Both the position numbers and the translations under genes were made by a program. The notes under the pieces are model-generated. The model did no database searches, was not told where the DNA came from, and saw only the letters and a list, made by a program, of their open reading frames with translations. DNA of 64,000 bases from Chryseobacterium jejuense (lineage in GTDB: Bacteria; Bacteroidota; Bacteroidia; Flavobacteriales; Weeksellaceae): positions 62,001 to 126,000 of the forward strand of contig NZ_JAGIPR010000003.1 of NCBI RefSeq assembly GCF_017877355.1, given 5' to 3'. Of this stretch, positions 27,454 to 37,622 are shown piece by piece. Each line of letters begins with the position of its first letter. The first letter of the stretch is position 1.

Positions 27454-29049
27454 ATGCAGAAGAAATTGAATATTAGCTTTAAACACGCCTTATCCCAAAA
27501 ATCTATTTACGTTGCCGCTTTGTCCACCTGCCTGATTGCAGTAGTGGCCTTTGCTGTTTTAAGTCACTTAATTGCCGAAGATAACCGTAAAAATAATGAA
27601 GACTTTGCGAAAAAAACGTTCTTCAGGAAGTATGAATCTGTGGAAAGTGAATTTAGGAATATTGAAGATTATCAGTATCTGCTTCGTGAATTGATTCAAA
27701 AAGACGGATTGAAAAACTATAGAGGTTATTCTTTGGTTTTAAATGATTTAAATAAAAAAAGAAACCTGCTAACCTACAGTTGGTATTATTACGACAATAA
27801 TAAAACAGGAAAATACGAAAGTAATAATCCTCTGTCTGGTGTTTTCAAAGAGAGAAATGATGAAAAAGGATCTATTGCTATAAAAAATACGGGTTCCGGT
27901 CACTTTAAAGACCTTTTAATAAGCCGTAAAGACAGTATGTTCTGGGTGAGTTATGATTCTCTCGTATTACCTGAAAAAAATGTGCTGTATTATGGTTCTA
28001 CTGTAAGCCTGGATGATCTTCATCAATATTTTACCAATGTAGATAAAAGCTCGAATACCTATGCTTATGTTTTCACCAAGGAAGGAATTTGTATTACCCA
28101 TCCTGAAAAAAAATACATTGGAAAGAATGTTTTCAGTTTCACCGATATCAAAGCAAAAGATACTTTGTGTAGTAAGGTGAAATCAGGATATACAGAAGGG
28201 CTTGCCAACTCAGAATATTTGGCGATGGAAGTCACACGCTTTATCAAGCCTTTGAAAACAGATAATTTTGATGGATATGCAGTGGTTAATTATGTCAACT
28301 TTATTACAGATGAAAATATAAATAAAGTAAAAACCTATACAGTTTACATATTTCTGGCGGCCTTATTTATGATTGTTACTGTTTTTATCCTGTTCCAACG
28401 GTCTACAAGCATGGCGTACAGGGAGAAAGAAAAGATACAGTCTGAAAAAAACCTGTTGCTGGTAGAGAATGAAAAAATGCATAAAGCAGAAGTGATTAAT
28501 CAGCTGCAGCAGCTTAAGAATAATATCAATCCGCATTTCCTGTTCAATTCTTTGAACTCTTTATATATGCTGATTGGAATTAATAAGGAGAACGCTCAGA
28601 AATTTACCATGAACCTTTCCAAGATCTACAGGTATCTGATTGTTCCGCCAAAAGAGAATATCGTACCCGTTTCCAAGGAAATTGATTTCATTCAGAAATA
28701 TATGGAGCTTCTAAAAAGCAGGTTTGATGAAGAACTGAATTTCCAGCTCATTATAAAAGATCCTGAAAGTTTAAAAAAAAGAATCCCTTATTTATCCCTA
28801 CAGATTGTGACAGAAAACGCTATAAAACATAATGTTGCAACGATAGATCAACCCTTGAAAATTACAATTGAAGTAGAAGGGAAAGGGATCACGGTAAAGA
28901 ATACATATCAGCCCAAAACGGAAGGAGTGCAGGGAGAGAAATTCGGAATTGACTATTTGAATCAGGTTTATGAGTATTTTAGAGAAAATCCGCTTCATAT
29001 TTCTGTAGATGGTGAAAACTTTATATGTTTTTTGCCATTAATGAAATAA
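27454..29049 (+). CDS. LytS-type sensor histidine kinase with extracytoplasmic Cache-like domain
   Basis: A 531-residue membrane kinase. ATG 27454 (MQKKLNISF) is preferred over the codon at 27427. TM1 is near residues 17-40 (SIYVAALSTCLIAVVAFAVL). A periplasmic domain of about 250 residues follows, with Cache-like features (SMFWVSYDSLVL, ITHPEKKYIGKNVF, GYAVVNYVNFI), then TM2 (TVYIFLAALFMIVTVFILF). The His_kinase domain (PF06580-type) carries phospho-acceptor H361 in NNINPHFLFNSLNSL, and a compact HATPase has VTENAIKHN. Its natural partner is a LytTR regulator, encoded at 36495 beyond the protease and SusCD genes. Confidence 0.9.
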   Translation: MQKKLNISFKHALSQKSIYVAALSTCLIAVVAFAVLSHLIAEDNRKNNEDFAKKTFFRKYESVESEFRNIEDYQYLLRELIQKDGLKNYRGYSLVLNDLNKKRNLLTYSWYYYDNNKTGKYESNNPLSGVFKERNDEKGSIAIKNTGSGHFKDLLISRKDSMFWVSYDSLVLPEKNVLYYGSTVSLDDLHQYFTNVDKSSNTYAYVFTKEGICITHPEKKYIGKNVFSFTDIKAKDTLCSKVKSGYTEGLANSEYLAMEVTRFIKPLKTDNFDGYAVVNYVNFITDENINKVKTYTVYIFLAALFMIVTVFILFQRSTSMAYREKEKIQSEKNLLLVENEKMHKAEVINQLQQLKNNINPHFLFNSLNSLYMLIGINKENAQKFTMNLSKIYRYLIVPPKENIVPVSKEIDFIQKYMELLKSRFDEELNFQLIIKDPESLKKRIPYLSLQIVTENAIKHNVATIDQPLKITIEVEGKGITVKNTYQPKTEGVQGEKFGIDYLNQVYEYFRENPLHISVDGENFICFLPLMK

Positions 29050-29162
29050 AATGAAAAAATCCATTCACTCCCGAATAATCACCTTTCACTCCCTAATACA
29101 CACTATGTAATTCACTATACCTATAGCTTTGCCAGCTGAAACTAAGATATTTACTATTTGGA

Positions 29163-31748
29163 ATGAATCGGACTATTTTAATGAAGAATTACAGGCTTGC
29201 ACTGTATCTTGGATTAGCCATGGCATCGCCGGCCGTCCTCGCACAGAAAAAAGATACTGTAAAAACAACCAAGGACAAAACCGAAAAAGCAGATGTTTCA
29301 TCATCAAAGAAGGCGAAAAAAATTGACGAGCTGATTAAGAAAGGAACTTATAAAAAAGGACTTTTCAATACCATTCAGGTAAAAACAGATCTTTATTTTG
29401 AAATCCCTGACAGTTTGATGGGACGCCAGTTTTTGGTAGTGAACAAGTTGTCTCAGGTACCATTGCAGGTAAATGAGGCGGGTCTGAACAAAGGAATGAA
29501 CTATGAAAATAAGATTATTTCTTTTCACAGAGACACAGTTGCTAAAAAGGTATGGGTAAGAACATCTGAAGCGAAAGTGTCTTCTCCTAAAAATGATGCC
29601 ATTACAAAATCTGTTAAAGATAACTTTTCAGGATCTGTAATCGAGGTTTTTGATATTGAAGCTCAGAACAATGATTCTACTTCGGTAGCCATTAAAGTGA
29701 ATAAGGTTTTTGACGGAAATCAGAAAAGTTTTAATGATGTGTTGGCTAATGTAGGTCTTGGTGGATCAGTGAAATCAAGTCTTTCCTTTATTGAAGGAGT
29801 AAAAACATTCCCGGAAAACCTTGTGGTGAAATCTCAGCTGAGCACTTCAGTGAATGAAGGAGGTGTTGACCTTCCGGTAACACTTGGAGTAACAAGCAAT
29901 CTGGTATTGCTTCCTAAAGTTCCTATGAAACCAAGGGTTGCTGATGCAAGAGTAGGATTTTTCAGTGAAAAGCATTGGTCTTTTAATGACCAGCAGCAGA
30001 AAATGGATGAGAAATTTTTCATCACTCGTTGGAATCTGGAGCCTAAAGATGAAGACAAGGAAAAATATCTGAGAGGTGAACTGGTAGAACCTAAAAAACA
30101 GATTGTTTATTATATAGATCCTGCAACACCTAAACAGTGGCGTGAGAAGATCATAGCAGGAGTTCATGACTGGCAGGTTGCTTTTGAACAGGCAGGGTTC
30201 AAAAATGCGGTGATTGCTAAGATGCCGGATGAAAAAGATGAAGATTTTGATATTGATGATGTAAGATATTCTGTGATTACTTATGCTGCTTCCCCTAAGT
30301 CTAATGCGATGGGACCCTCTGTAATAGATCCGAGAAGTGGTGAGATCATTGAGGCAGATATCATCTGGTGGCATAATGTAATGACTTCTCTTCAGGAATG
30401 GATGAGAATTCAGATAGGACCAATAGATCCAAAGGCAAGAGCCAATAAATTCAGTGATGAATATATGGGTGAAGCCATCCGTTTTGTATCATCTCACGAA
30501 GTGGGGCATACTTTTGGACTGAAGCACAATATGGGATCTTCTTTTGCATTCCCTGTAGAATCGCTCCGTTCCAAAGAATTTACGGATAAAATGGGTGGTA
30601 CTGCACCTTCCATTATGGATTATGCACGTTACAACTACGTGGCACAGCCGGAAGACGGTGTTACAGCCATTACTCCAAAAATCGGAATCTATGATAAATA
30701 TGCTATTGAATGGGGGTACCGTTGGTATCCGGATGAATTCGTTGAGAAAAGAGCATTAAAAAACCTGATTGATAAGCATGAAGATGATCCATTGTATTTC
30801 TACGGTGAACAGCAGAGCTACCTGGAAACCATAGATCCGCGTTCGCAGTCAGAAGATTTGGGAGATGATGCCATGAAAGCCAGTGAATACGGAATGAAAA
30901 ACCTGAAGGTTGTAGCCAATAATCTTTTAAAATGGACTTATGAAGACGGTAAAGATTATACGGATGCAGGTAAATTATACATGGGTGTTATTGGGCAATG
31001 GGATCTGTATACAGGACATGTAATGGCGAATGTAGGTGGGATTTATTTGAATAATACGGTTTTTGGAAACAAGAAAAAAGCCTATGAAGCAGTTCCTGCT
31101 GAAACCCAGAGAAGAGCGGTTGATTATTTGGTTAAAAATTCAATCAACCTTCCGAAATGGTTATTCTTTAACCCCATTACAGAGAAAACATATTCGGTGA
31201 AAAACTCACCAATGGGGCCATTTGAACAAACACCATATACCCTGGCAAGAGGAATGCAGTATGCCAATATCTATTCCCTGTTTATGGATGACCGATTGCT
31301 TAGACTCCTTGAGAACGAGTTAAAGCATGAGGTTTCAGGATCCAAAGAGGAAATTTATACTGTTGAAAACCTGTTTGAACAGGTAAGAACAGCCATTTTT
31401 AACAAGAAAGGAAGCCTTACGGTGCTTGAGAAAATGGCACAGAAGAACTACGTGGATGCATTGATTGTTTCGGTGAACAAATTATTCGAAAAAACAGCCG
31501 TAAAAACATTAAAGACAGATCAGACATTACATATGCCAATGATCTGCAACTATCATGAAGAAGGTAAAAACCTTAGAAACATCAATTATTCATCCATGAA
31601 GAGAGTATCTGAAGTAACAACATACAAGAGAGCAGAATTACAAAAGGTTCTGAACTTTCTGAATGGAACCAGATACAGAGGTGATGACGCTTCAAGAGCG
31701 CATTACACAGACTTAATCATTCGTATTGAAGAGGCTTTAAACAAATAA
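29163..31748 (+). CDS. Secreted zinc-dependent metalloprotease (DUF5117/DUF4953-like)
   Basis: An 861-residue protein with a signal peptide (LALYLGLAMASPAVLAQ); starts at 29163 or at the inner ATG 29181 are both possible. The metzincin zinc motif is HEVGHTFGLKH with H445, E446, H449 and H455 (HExxHxxGxxH), followed by a Met-turn-like PSIMDYARYNYV. The long N-terminal part (YKKGLFNTIQVKTDLYFEIPDSLMGRQFLVVN split) and C-terminal helices fit the large bacterial DUF5117-DUF4953 proteases. SusC 2 begins 6 bp after its stop, so it probably generates peptides for that transporter. It is likely periplasmic or surface-associated. Confidence 0.88.
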   Translation: MNRTILMKNYRLALYLGLAMASPAVLAQKKDTVKTTKDKTEKADVSSSKKAKKIDELIKKGTYKKGLFNTIQVKTDLYFEIPDSLMGRQFLVVNKLSQVPLQVNEAGLNKGMNYENKIISFHRDTVAKKVWVRTSEAKVSSPKNDAITKSVKDNFSGSVIEVFDIEAQNNDSTSVAIKVNKVFDGNQKSFNDVLANVGLGGSVKSSLSFIEGVKTFPENLVVKSQLSTSVNEGGVDLPVTLGVTSNLVLLPKVPMKPRVADARVGFFSEKHWSFNDQQQKMDEKFFITRWNLEPKDEDKEKYLRGELVEPKKQIVYYIDPATPKQWREKIIAGVHDWQVAFEQAGFKNAVIAKMPDEKDEDFDIDDVRYSVITYAASPKSNAMGPSVIDPRSGEIIEADIIWWHNVMTSLQEWMRIQIGPIDPKARANKFSDEYMGEAIRFVSSHEVGHTFGLKHNMGSSFAFPVESLRSKEFTDKMGGTAPSIMDYARYNYVAQPEDGVTAITPKIGIYDKYAIEWGYRWYPDEFVEKRALKNLIDKHEDDPLYFYGEQQSYLETIDPRSQSEDLGDDAMKASEYGMKNLKVVANNLLKWTYEDGKDYTDAGKLYMGVIGQWDLYTGHVMANVGGIYLNNTVFGNKKKAYEAVPAETQRRAVDYLVKNSINLPKWLFFNPITEKTYSVKNSPMGPFEQTPYTLARGMQYANIYSLFMDDRLLRLLENELKHEVSGSKEEIYTVENLFEQVRTAIFNKKGSLTVLEKMAQKNYVDALIVSVNKLFEKTAVKTLKTDQTLHMPMICNYHEEGKNLRNINYSSMKRVSEVTTYKRAELQKVLNFLNGTRYRGDDASRAHYTDLIIRIEEALNK

Positions 31749-31754
31749 ACAGCA

Positions 31755-34700
31755 ATGAAAAAAACTCTAATCCTTTTACCTCTTTTAGCGGCCCAGGTTG
31801 CGTTGGCTCAGGAAAAAAAGACCATTACAGGAAAGATAGAAGACGGTAATACTTCCAGCGTAATTGCAGGAGCATCTATAAAAATAGAAACCCAGTCAGT
31901 TTCTACAAAAACGGATCTTACCGGAATTATCGAAAGTGTATCAGTAGGTACAGTAGCCGATAAAGACGGAAAATTTATACTGGAAATTCCGGTAGATACG
32001 AAATCTATCCTGGTAAGCTTTCCGGGGTATGAATCCCGTATTATTCTGATCAATGAAGATAAAACCAATTATACTGTAAGATTGGTGCCTGAAGTTTCAG
32101 ATAAAAATAAAATTCAGGAAGTTATCATTACAGGATATCAGAAGATTGAGAAACGTAAACAGACTTCAGCGGTTGCTACGGTAAAAATGGATAATATCAG
32201 CCAGGCTGGTGTTGCGAGCGTAGACCAGATGCTATCCGGACAGATTGCCGGGGTAGTAGTTACTCCGGAAACAGGATCTCCGGGTGGGCCGGCGAAAATC
32301 AGAATCCGTGGAACAGCTTCTTTGTCTGGTCCGCAGGATCCGCTATGGGTAATTGACGGTCTTCCATTGGAAGGAAATGATGTTCCTAACTTCAGCGATA
32401 AGGATAATATCGATCAGCTTCAGAACTTTTCTATTGCAGGATTGAACCCGAATGATATTGAAGATATTACCATTCTGAAAGATGCTGCAGCAACGGCAAT
32501 CTATGGAGCAAGAGCGGCAAACGGGGTGATTTCCATCACCACAAAAAAAGGAAAGAAGGGAAGCATGAGAATAAATTTCTCTGCTGATACTTTCGTAACA
32601 GCCCGTCCTGATTTTGATAAATTAAACCTAATGAACGCATCAGAGAAAGTAGATCTTGAATTAATGCTTGCCAAGCGTTCAGATCTTACTTATCGTTCAG
32701 ATAGAGGAGAAGTGATGAGAATTTTAACTCAAAACAGCCAGCTTAATGACTTTAGGAATGGTGGTCTTGATGCTTTAACTCCAACCACACGTAATCAAAT
32801 TAATGCATTAAGAAACAACAGTACAGATTGGGGAAAACTGTTGTACAGAAATGCAATCAATAGACAATATGGGGTAAGTGTTTCCGGAGGAGGGGAAAAT
32901 GCAGATTACTATTTCTCTTTAGGATATTTTGATGAACAGGGAACAACTATTGGTACAGGATTCAAACGTTATAACCTGACTTTAAAAAACAATTATAAGT
33001 TAAGTGATAAATTAACGGCTGGGATCTCTGTTTTCGGTACTCAGAGTGAGAAAGAATCATTTATGACGGATGCAGATGCTGCGGCAAGTCCTGTTAATTA
33101 TTCAAGAAATGCCAATCCTTATCTGTCACCTTACAATGCTGATGGAAGCTACAGATATGATAAAGATATAGATGGTTTTAAAGATGTATATGTTCCGTTC
33201 AACTTCCTTGAGGAAAGAGAAAATACCAATTATACACTGAAAAATCACTCTCTGAAAGCGATACTGGATTTAGAATATAAGGTTTCAAAAAGCCTGAAAT
33301 TTACTTCTCAGTTGGGTATTCAATATGATACCAATAAAACGGAAAAATACGCTACAGAAAATACTTATTTTACGAGAAAGTTTAGAGAAGGAACGCGTTA
33401 TTATAAGGACGGACAATACCGTTATTATTTGCCTGTAGGAGGAATAAAACAAAACTGGGACAATGATTTCTTCCAATATAACTGGAAGTTACAGGGAACA
33501 TACAGTACTAAAATCAATTCCGTACATGAAATTGATTTGATGGCAGGAACAGAGCTTCGTAAGACGGACGATAATACAACGCTTACCAGAGCATTTGGTT
33601 ATAATGCTTCCACAAGAACCGGAACACCAATTGTTTTCCCAAGCTCCAATGACGCTGCAGAAAAGAAATATGAAACTTACCGTGAGATGCCTCGTGTAGA
33701 AAACGCCTATGCTTCGATGTTTGCTACAGCCTCTTATACCTATGATCAGAAGTATACCTTTTTCGGAAGTGTGAGATATGATGGTACTAATTTGTTTGGG
33801 GTCAATAAAAAGTATAGATATTTACCAATATGGGCCGTTTCCGGATCATGGCTGGTAACGAAGGAGAATTTCATGCAGAATATCACTCCTGTTTCCAATC
33901 TTAGGCTGAGAGCTTCTTATGGTCTTCAGGGAAATATTGACCGTAATACTTCACCATTCTTTATTGGTGAATACAATTATGCTAATATTCTTCCGGGAAT
34001 GAGAGAAGATGTAATTAATGTAATCAGTCCGCCAAATGATAAACTTCGTTGGGAAAAAACAACCAACATCAATTTTGGTCTAGACTTAGGGTTATTCAAA
34101 AACCGTATCAACCTTACCGCAGATGTTTACAGCAGAAAAGGTACGGATATGATTAGTATGAGAGAAACTCCGCTTGAATCAGGATTCGAATATACAATGG
34201 CAAACTGGGGAAGTCTTACCAATAAAGGTTTTGAATTGGCAATTTCTACCAGAAATATCAATAAAGATAATTTCAAATGGTCAACCACAATCAATTTTGC
34301 CCATAACAAAAGCAATGTGGTGAGTGAACAACCTCGTGACAACGCTCGTCTTCCTACCAGAGAAGGTCTTCCGGTAAATGCTGTTTTTGCATTGAAGACT
34401 GCAGGAATAGATGAAAATGGAAACCCAATGTTCTGGAAAGGGAATGAAAAAGTAAAAATTGAAGATTTCTTCGGGTTGTATGATCCTTATGTAGATTTCC
34501 TTCCTGGTTATTTTGCACAGTCAAAGCTATCAAATGAAGAAATGAGAAATCTATTTACATATGTAGGAGATAGAGATCCTAAATTTACAGGAGGTATCAT
34601 TAATACCTTTAAAGTACATGATTTCGACCTAACGATCTCTGCAACATTCAACTTTAAACAGACGGTTATGAAAACACCATCATATAAAGGAATGGAGCTG

Positions 34701-35084
34701 GATAGGGGAAGAAATTATACAAGAGATATCTATGAGGCAGGAACTTCACTTCCGGGAATTACAAGTCCTGAAATGGATAGCAATCCCGGATGGATGGGAA
34801 ATAAATGGCTTACAGATAACAACTATAATATTTACAATTTGTTAGATATCTGGGCTAAGGAGATCAGCTATGTAAGAATCAGCAGTATCCGTTTAGGCTA
34901 TACACTTCCTAAGCAATTTACAGCCCCTATGGGAATCAGCAGTCTTAGACTAAGTGTAGAAGGACGTAACCTGTTTGTATTCAGTAATGGATACAAAGGA
35001 TATTTCGATCCGGAAACTTATGGAAATATCTATGCACAGCCTATTACCCGTTCAGTTACACTTGGATTTAATGTTTCTTTTTAA
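31755..35084 (+). CDS. SusC/RagA-family TonB-dependent transporter with carboxypeptidase-regulatory-like domain (SusC 2)
   Basis: A 1109-residue outer-membrane protein: signal peptide (LILLPLLAAQVALAQ), then a carboxypeptidase-regulatory-like beta-sandwich (about 22-115, GKIEDGNTSSVIAGASIKIE ... VSFPGYESR). The TonB box IQEVIITGYQ follows, then a plug with the SusC signature ILKDAAATAIYGARAANGVI, and a barrel ending RSVTLGFNVSF. The N-terminal domain has an extra insert of about 15 residues (TGIIESVSVGTV) compared with the usual pattern. Co-directional with the metalloprotease (6 bp gap) and SusD 2 (12 bp gap), it is presumably a peptide or protein-derived nutrient importer. Confidence 0.94.
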   Translation: MKKTLILLPLLAAQVALAQEKKTITGKIEDGNTSSVIAGASIKIETQSVSTKTDLTGIIESVSVGTVADKDGKFILEIPVDTKSILVSFPGYESRIILINEDKTNYTVRLVPEVSDKNKIQEVIITGYQKIEKRKQTSAVATVKMDNISQAGVASVDQMLSGQIAGVVVTPETGSPGGPAKIRIRGTASLSGPQDPLWVIDGLPLEGNDVPNFSDKDNIDQLQNFSIAGLNPNDIEDITILKDAAATAIYGARAANGVISITTKKGKKGSMRINFSADTFVTARPDFDKLNLMNASEKVDLELMLAKRSDLTYRSDRGEVMRILTQNSQLNDFRNGGLDALTPTTRNQINALRNNSTDWGKLLYRNAINRQYGVSVSGGGENADYYFSLGYFDEQGTTIGTGFKRYNLTLKNNYKLSDKLTAGISVFGTQSEKESFMTDADAAASPVNYSRNANPYLSPYNADGSYRYDKDIDGFKDVYVPFNFLEERENTNYTLKNHSLKAILDLEYKVSKSLKFTSQLGIQYDTNKTEKYATENTYFTRKFREGTRYYKDGQYRYYLPVGGIKQNWDNDFFQYNWKLQGTYSTKINSVHEIDLMAGTELRKTDDNTTLTRAFGYNASTRTGTPIVFPSSNDAAEKKYETYREMPRVENAYASMFATASYTYDQKYTFFGSVRYDGTNLFGVNKKYRYLPIWAVSGSWLVTKENFMQNITPVSNLRLRASYGLQGNIDRNTSPFFIGEYNYANILPGMREDVINVISPPNDKLRWEKTTNINFGLDLGLFKNRINLTADVYSRKGTDMISMRETPLESGFEYTMANWGSLTNKGFELAISTRNINKDNFKWSTTINFAHNKSNVVSEQPRDNARLPTREGLPVNAVFALKTAGIDENGNPMFWKGNEKVKIEDFFGLYDPYVDFLPGYFAQSKLSNEEMRNLFTYVGDRDPKFTGGIINTFKVHDFDLTISATFNFKQTVMKTPSYKGMELDRGRNYTRDIYEAGTSLPGITSPEMDSNPGWMGNKWLTDNNYNIYNLLDIWAKEISYVRISSIRLGYTLPKQFTAPMGISSLRLSVEGRNLFVFSNGYKGYFDPETYGNIYAQPITRSVTLGFNVSF

Positions 35085-35096
35085 AACTTGAAAAAA

Positions 35097-36419
35097 ATGA
35101 GAAAAATAACAACATTTATCGCGTTGGCAGCTCTTAGTTTTACCAGCATAGGATGTGATAGATTTTTAGATATACAACCAGAAGGTAAAGTAGTTCCTGT
35201 AAATGTAGAAGATTACAGAAAGGTACTTACCTCTGCTTATTCAAAATATCCGGAACACAGATCTTTATTGGCGTTACGTACAGATGAACTTAGTTTGGAT
35301 GAAAATGCCAGTGGCTTTGCTTATAATCGTGAACTTGCCATGTGGAAAGATACCGGTTATGATTCTAACACTGGGGAATACCCTTGGGTAAGATTTTATT
35401 CAGTGATTTTTTACTTGAATCAGATCATCAATGAAGGGAGGAATACAATGGCGGACTCTCCTGAGAAACAACAAATATTAGCCGAAGCATATGCATTGCG
35501 TGCCTATTCATATTTTGATCTGGTTAATTTATATGGTAAGCAATATAATGCTGCTACGGCATCTACCGACAAGGGAGTGCCAATTAGTTTAGAAATTGAT
35601 GTGGAAGCAGTATTGAAGCCTTCTACCGTGCAACAAGTGTATGATCAGGTACATTCTGATATTGCAAAATCAGAAGGATTGATGCAGGAACAACAGCAGC
35701 CAACAGGAAATAATTACAGATTTTCCAAAATTTCTTTAAAAGCTTTACAGGCAAGAATTGCACTGTATCAGGGAGATTGGAATAAAGCCTTGGATTATTC
35801 ACAGCAGGCGCTTGCCATCAAAGATGGTTTGATTAATTTAAATACAACCAATGTAGCTCCTCATCATTATGCTTCTGTAGAATCAATTCTGGCTTTGGAT
35901 AATGCATTCAATGGTTCTGTAAAGAATAATTTATCTTTTGCTGCTCCAGAGCTTATTTCAGCATATAACAAAACAACAGATAAGAGATTCGGACTTTATT
36001 TTGAAAAAGCTCCTGATCGTTATAATGTGATTAAAAAAGGAGATTCTGACTTTAGAGTAACCTTTAGAACAGCAGAAATGTATTTTATCAAATCTGAAGC
36101 ATTAGTGAAATTGAACAGACTTGATGAAGCTAAAGAAACTTTATTGAAAGTTTTAAAAAACAGATATACTCCAGAAGGATATGCATCTGTTCAAAATGAA
36201 GTTGCTCTAATGAGTACTACAGATTTCATGAATTTTATTCTGGATGAAAGGTTTAGAGAATTTGCAGTGGAAGGGCACAGATGGTTTGATCTAAGAAGGG
36301 CTAACCAGAAGAAGATCATTCATACAGTTGGTGGAAAAGAATATATTCTTGAACAAAATGATCCGAGATATACGATAGCATATCCGCAAAGTGCAAGAAA
36401 GAATAATCCTAATTTATAA
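35097..36419 (+). CDS. SusD/RagB-family lipoprotein (SusD 2)
   Basis: A 440-residue lipoprotein from ATG 35097 (MRKITTFIALAALSF); a TTG at 35088 is also in frame. The lipobox is SIGC, with the cysteine at about residue 20. It has the SusD-like pattern AEAYALRAYSYFDLVNLYG near residue 125 and ends with ILDERFREFAVEGHRWFDLRRANQ. It is shorter than SusD 1, with a compact middle. It forms the surface lid of SusC 2. A terminator follows at 36445-36480, immediately before the response-regulator gene. Confidence 0.93.
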   Translation: MRKITTFIALAALSFTSIGCDRFLDIQPEGKVVPVNVEDYRKVLTSAYSKYPEHRSLLALRTDELSLDENASGFAYNRELAMWKDTGYDSNTGEYPWVRFYSVIFYLNQIINEGRNTMADSPEKQQILAEAYALRAYSYFDLVNLYGKQYNAATASTDKGVPISLEIDVEAVLKPSTVQQVYDQVHSDIAKSEGLMQEQQQPTGNNYRFSKISLKALQARIALYQGDWNKALDYSQQALAIKDGLINLNTTNVAPHHYASVESILALDNAFNGSVKNNLSFAAPELISAYNKTTDKRFGLYFEKAPDRYNVIKKGDSDFRVTFRTAEMYFIKSEALVKLNRLDEAKETLLKVLKNRYTPEGYASVQNEVALMSTTDFMNFILDERFREFAVEGHRWFDLRRANQKKIIHTVGGKEYILEQNDPRYTIAYPQSARKNNPNL

Positions 36420-36444
36420 CAACACTTCATATTAACACCCCTTG

Positions 36445-36480
36445 AAACCGCTGGAATTTAACCGTTCTAGCGGTTTTTTT
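36445..36480 (+). terminator. Rho-independent terminator of the protease-SusCD 2 operon
   Basis: AAACCGCT (36445-36452) pairs with AGCGGTTT (36469-36476), with an inner GAA/TTC extension, then a run of T. It stands only about 15 bases from the next start codon, so the regulator gene needs its own promoter or read-through. Confidence 0.8.
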
Positions 36481-36494
36481 GTACTTTTGTATTT

Positions 36495-37259
36495 ATGAAA
36501 ATTGCCATTATAGAAGATGAGCTGCTGGCTGTTAATTATCTGAAAGATCTTTTGGATAAACAAAACATTATTCCTGTGACGGAAATAGTAGTTCTTCGTT
36601 CCAAAAAAAAGGCAATAGAATTCTTTGAAAATAATGCTGCCGATCTTATTTTTATGGATATTCATCTTGGCGACGGGATGAGTTTGGAAATCTTTGAGCA
36701 GGTAGAGCTTTTTACCCCCATCATCTTTATCACGGCATTCGATGAATATGCGATGCGGGTTTTCAAGCATTTTACGATAGATTATGTACTGAAACCTTTT
36801 GAAGAAGAAGATCTACATCAGGCATTACAGAAATTTGTTTCCATCAGAAATAATTTTGATCCGGAACCTTTATTGAAATCTATTTCTACCTTACGTCAGG
36901 GAGAAAATGCAGAGATGATGAAACGTTTTATGGTAAGAGAAGGTAATAAACTGAAATCTGTAGACGAGCAGAATACGGCCTATTTCTTTGCTTCCGGAAA
37001 ATACCTTTTCCTTACTACTATGGATAATCAAACCTATATTTTTGATGATACTATAAAGGATATTATTCAGAAGCTGAATCCGCAGGTTTTCTTTAAAGTG
37101 AACCGTAAGTTTATCATCAATAAAGACGCGATTACGGAAATTATTAAACATTCAAGCCAGAAAATAGAACTAAAGCTATCTCCTGAACCGGAAGTGAGTG
37201 CTGAGGTGTTTATCAGTAAAATGCAGATTACAGAATGTCTGAACTGGCTGAAGAATTAA
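36495..37259 (+). CDS. LytTR-family response regulator
   Basis: A 254-residue protein with a receiver domain (1-120), phospho-acceptor D55 in LIFMDIHLGDG, acidic pair E7-D8 in IIEDEL, and a conserved K in DYVLKPFEEED. A LytTR DNA-binding domain (about 150-252) includes YLFLTTMDNQTYIFDDTIKD and the typical FFKVNRKFIINKDAITEI. LytTR proteins bind direct repeats as dimers. It most likely pairs with the LytS-type kinase at 27454. A TACTTTTG (-7-like) at 36482-36489 is so close to the ATG that a transcript from it would be nearly leaderless. Confidence 0.92.
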   Translation: MKIAIIEDELLAVNYLKDLLDKQNIIPVTEIVVLRSKKKAIEFFENNAADLIFMDIHLGDGMSLEIFEQVELFTPIIFITAFDEYAMRVFKHFTIDYVLKPFEEEDLHQALQKFVSIRNNFDPEPLLKSISTLRQGENAEMMKRFMVREGNKLKSVDEQNTAYFFASGKYLFLTTMDNQTYIFDDTIKDIIQKLNPQVFFKVNRKFIINKDAITEIIKHSSQKIELKLSPEPEVSAEVFISKMQITECLNWLKN

Positions 37260-37560
37260 GAAGACAGGAAGCTTGATGCTGGAAGAGGGAAGTTCTTGAT
37301 GTCAGAATATATGATTCAGTCTTTTTATTTTTGCACTTTGTCATTCCGACGAAGGAGGAATCTCATCTTTCTAAACAAACTTCATATCTATAAAGCTTCA
37401 TTAGTAGCAAAGTTGATACCTTTGCTCTCTCCAAATAAAACATCACAAAAATAAACTTTTGCGTGAAAAAATACACAATCCAATAATCCCATCAAACAAC
37501 AAATAAGAGTTCACCGTGCAACAGTAACCTCCAGCTTCATTCTTCCAGCTTCCAACCTCT
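37259..37560. repeat. Dispersed inverted-repeat element, copy 3, with embedded short repeat
   Basis: The left arm is 37259-37295 (GACAGGAAGCTTGATGCTGG ... GAAGTTC). The right arm is 37522-37560 (AGTAACCTCCAGC ... CTTCCAGCTTCC). The interior carries, at 37340-37366, a second copy of the 27-base repeat seen at 14385-14411. No coding potential was seen. The element occupies the whole gap between the response regulator and the start of the accessory region. Confidence 0.6.
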
Positions 37561-37622
37561 GCCTCTCTCTCTTTTTTTTTCGTATTTTCCATGTCTAAAA
37601 CTAATTGTTTAAACTCGAGACT

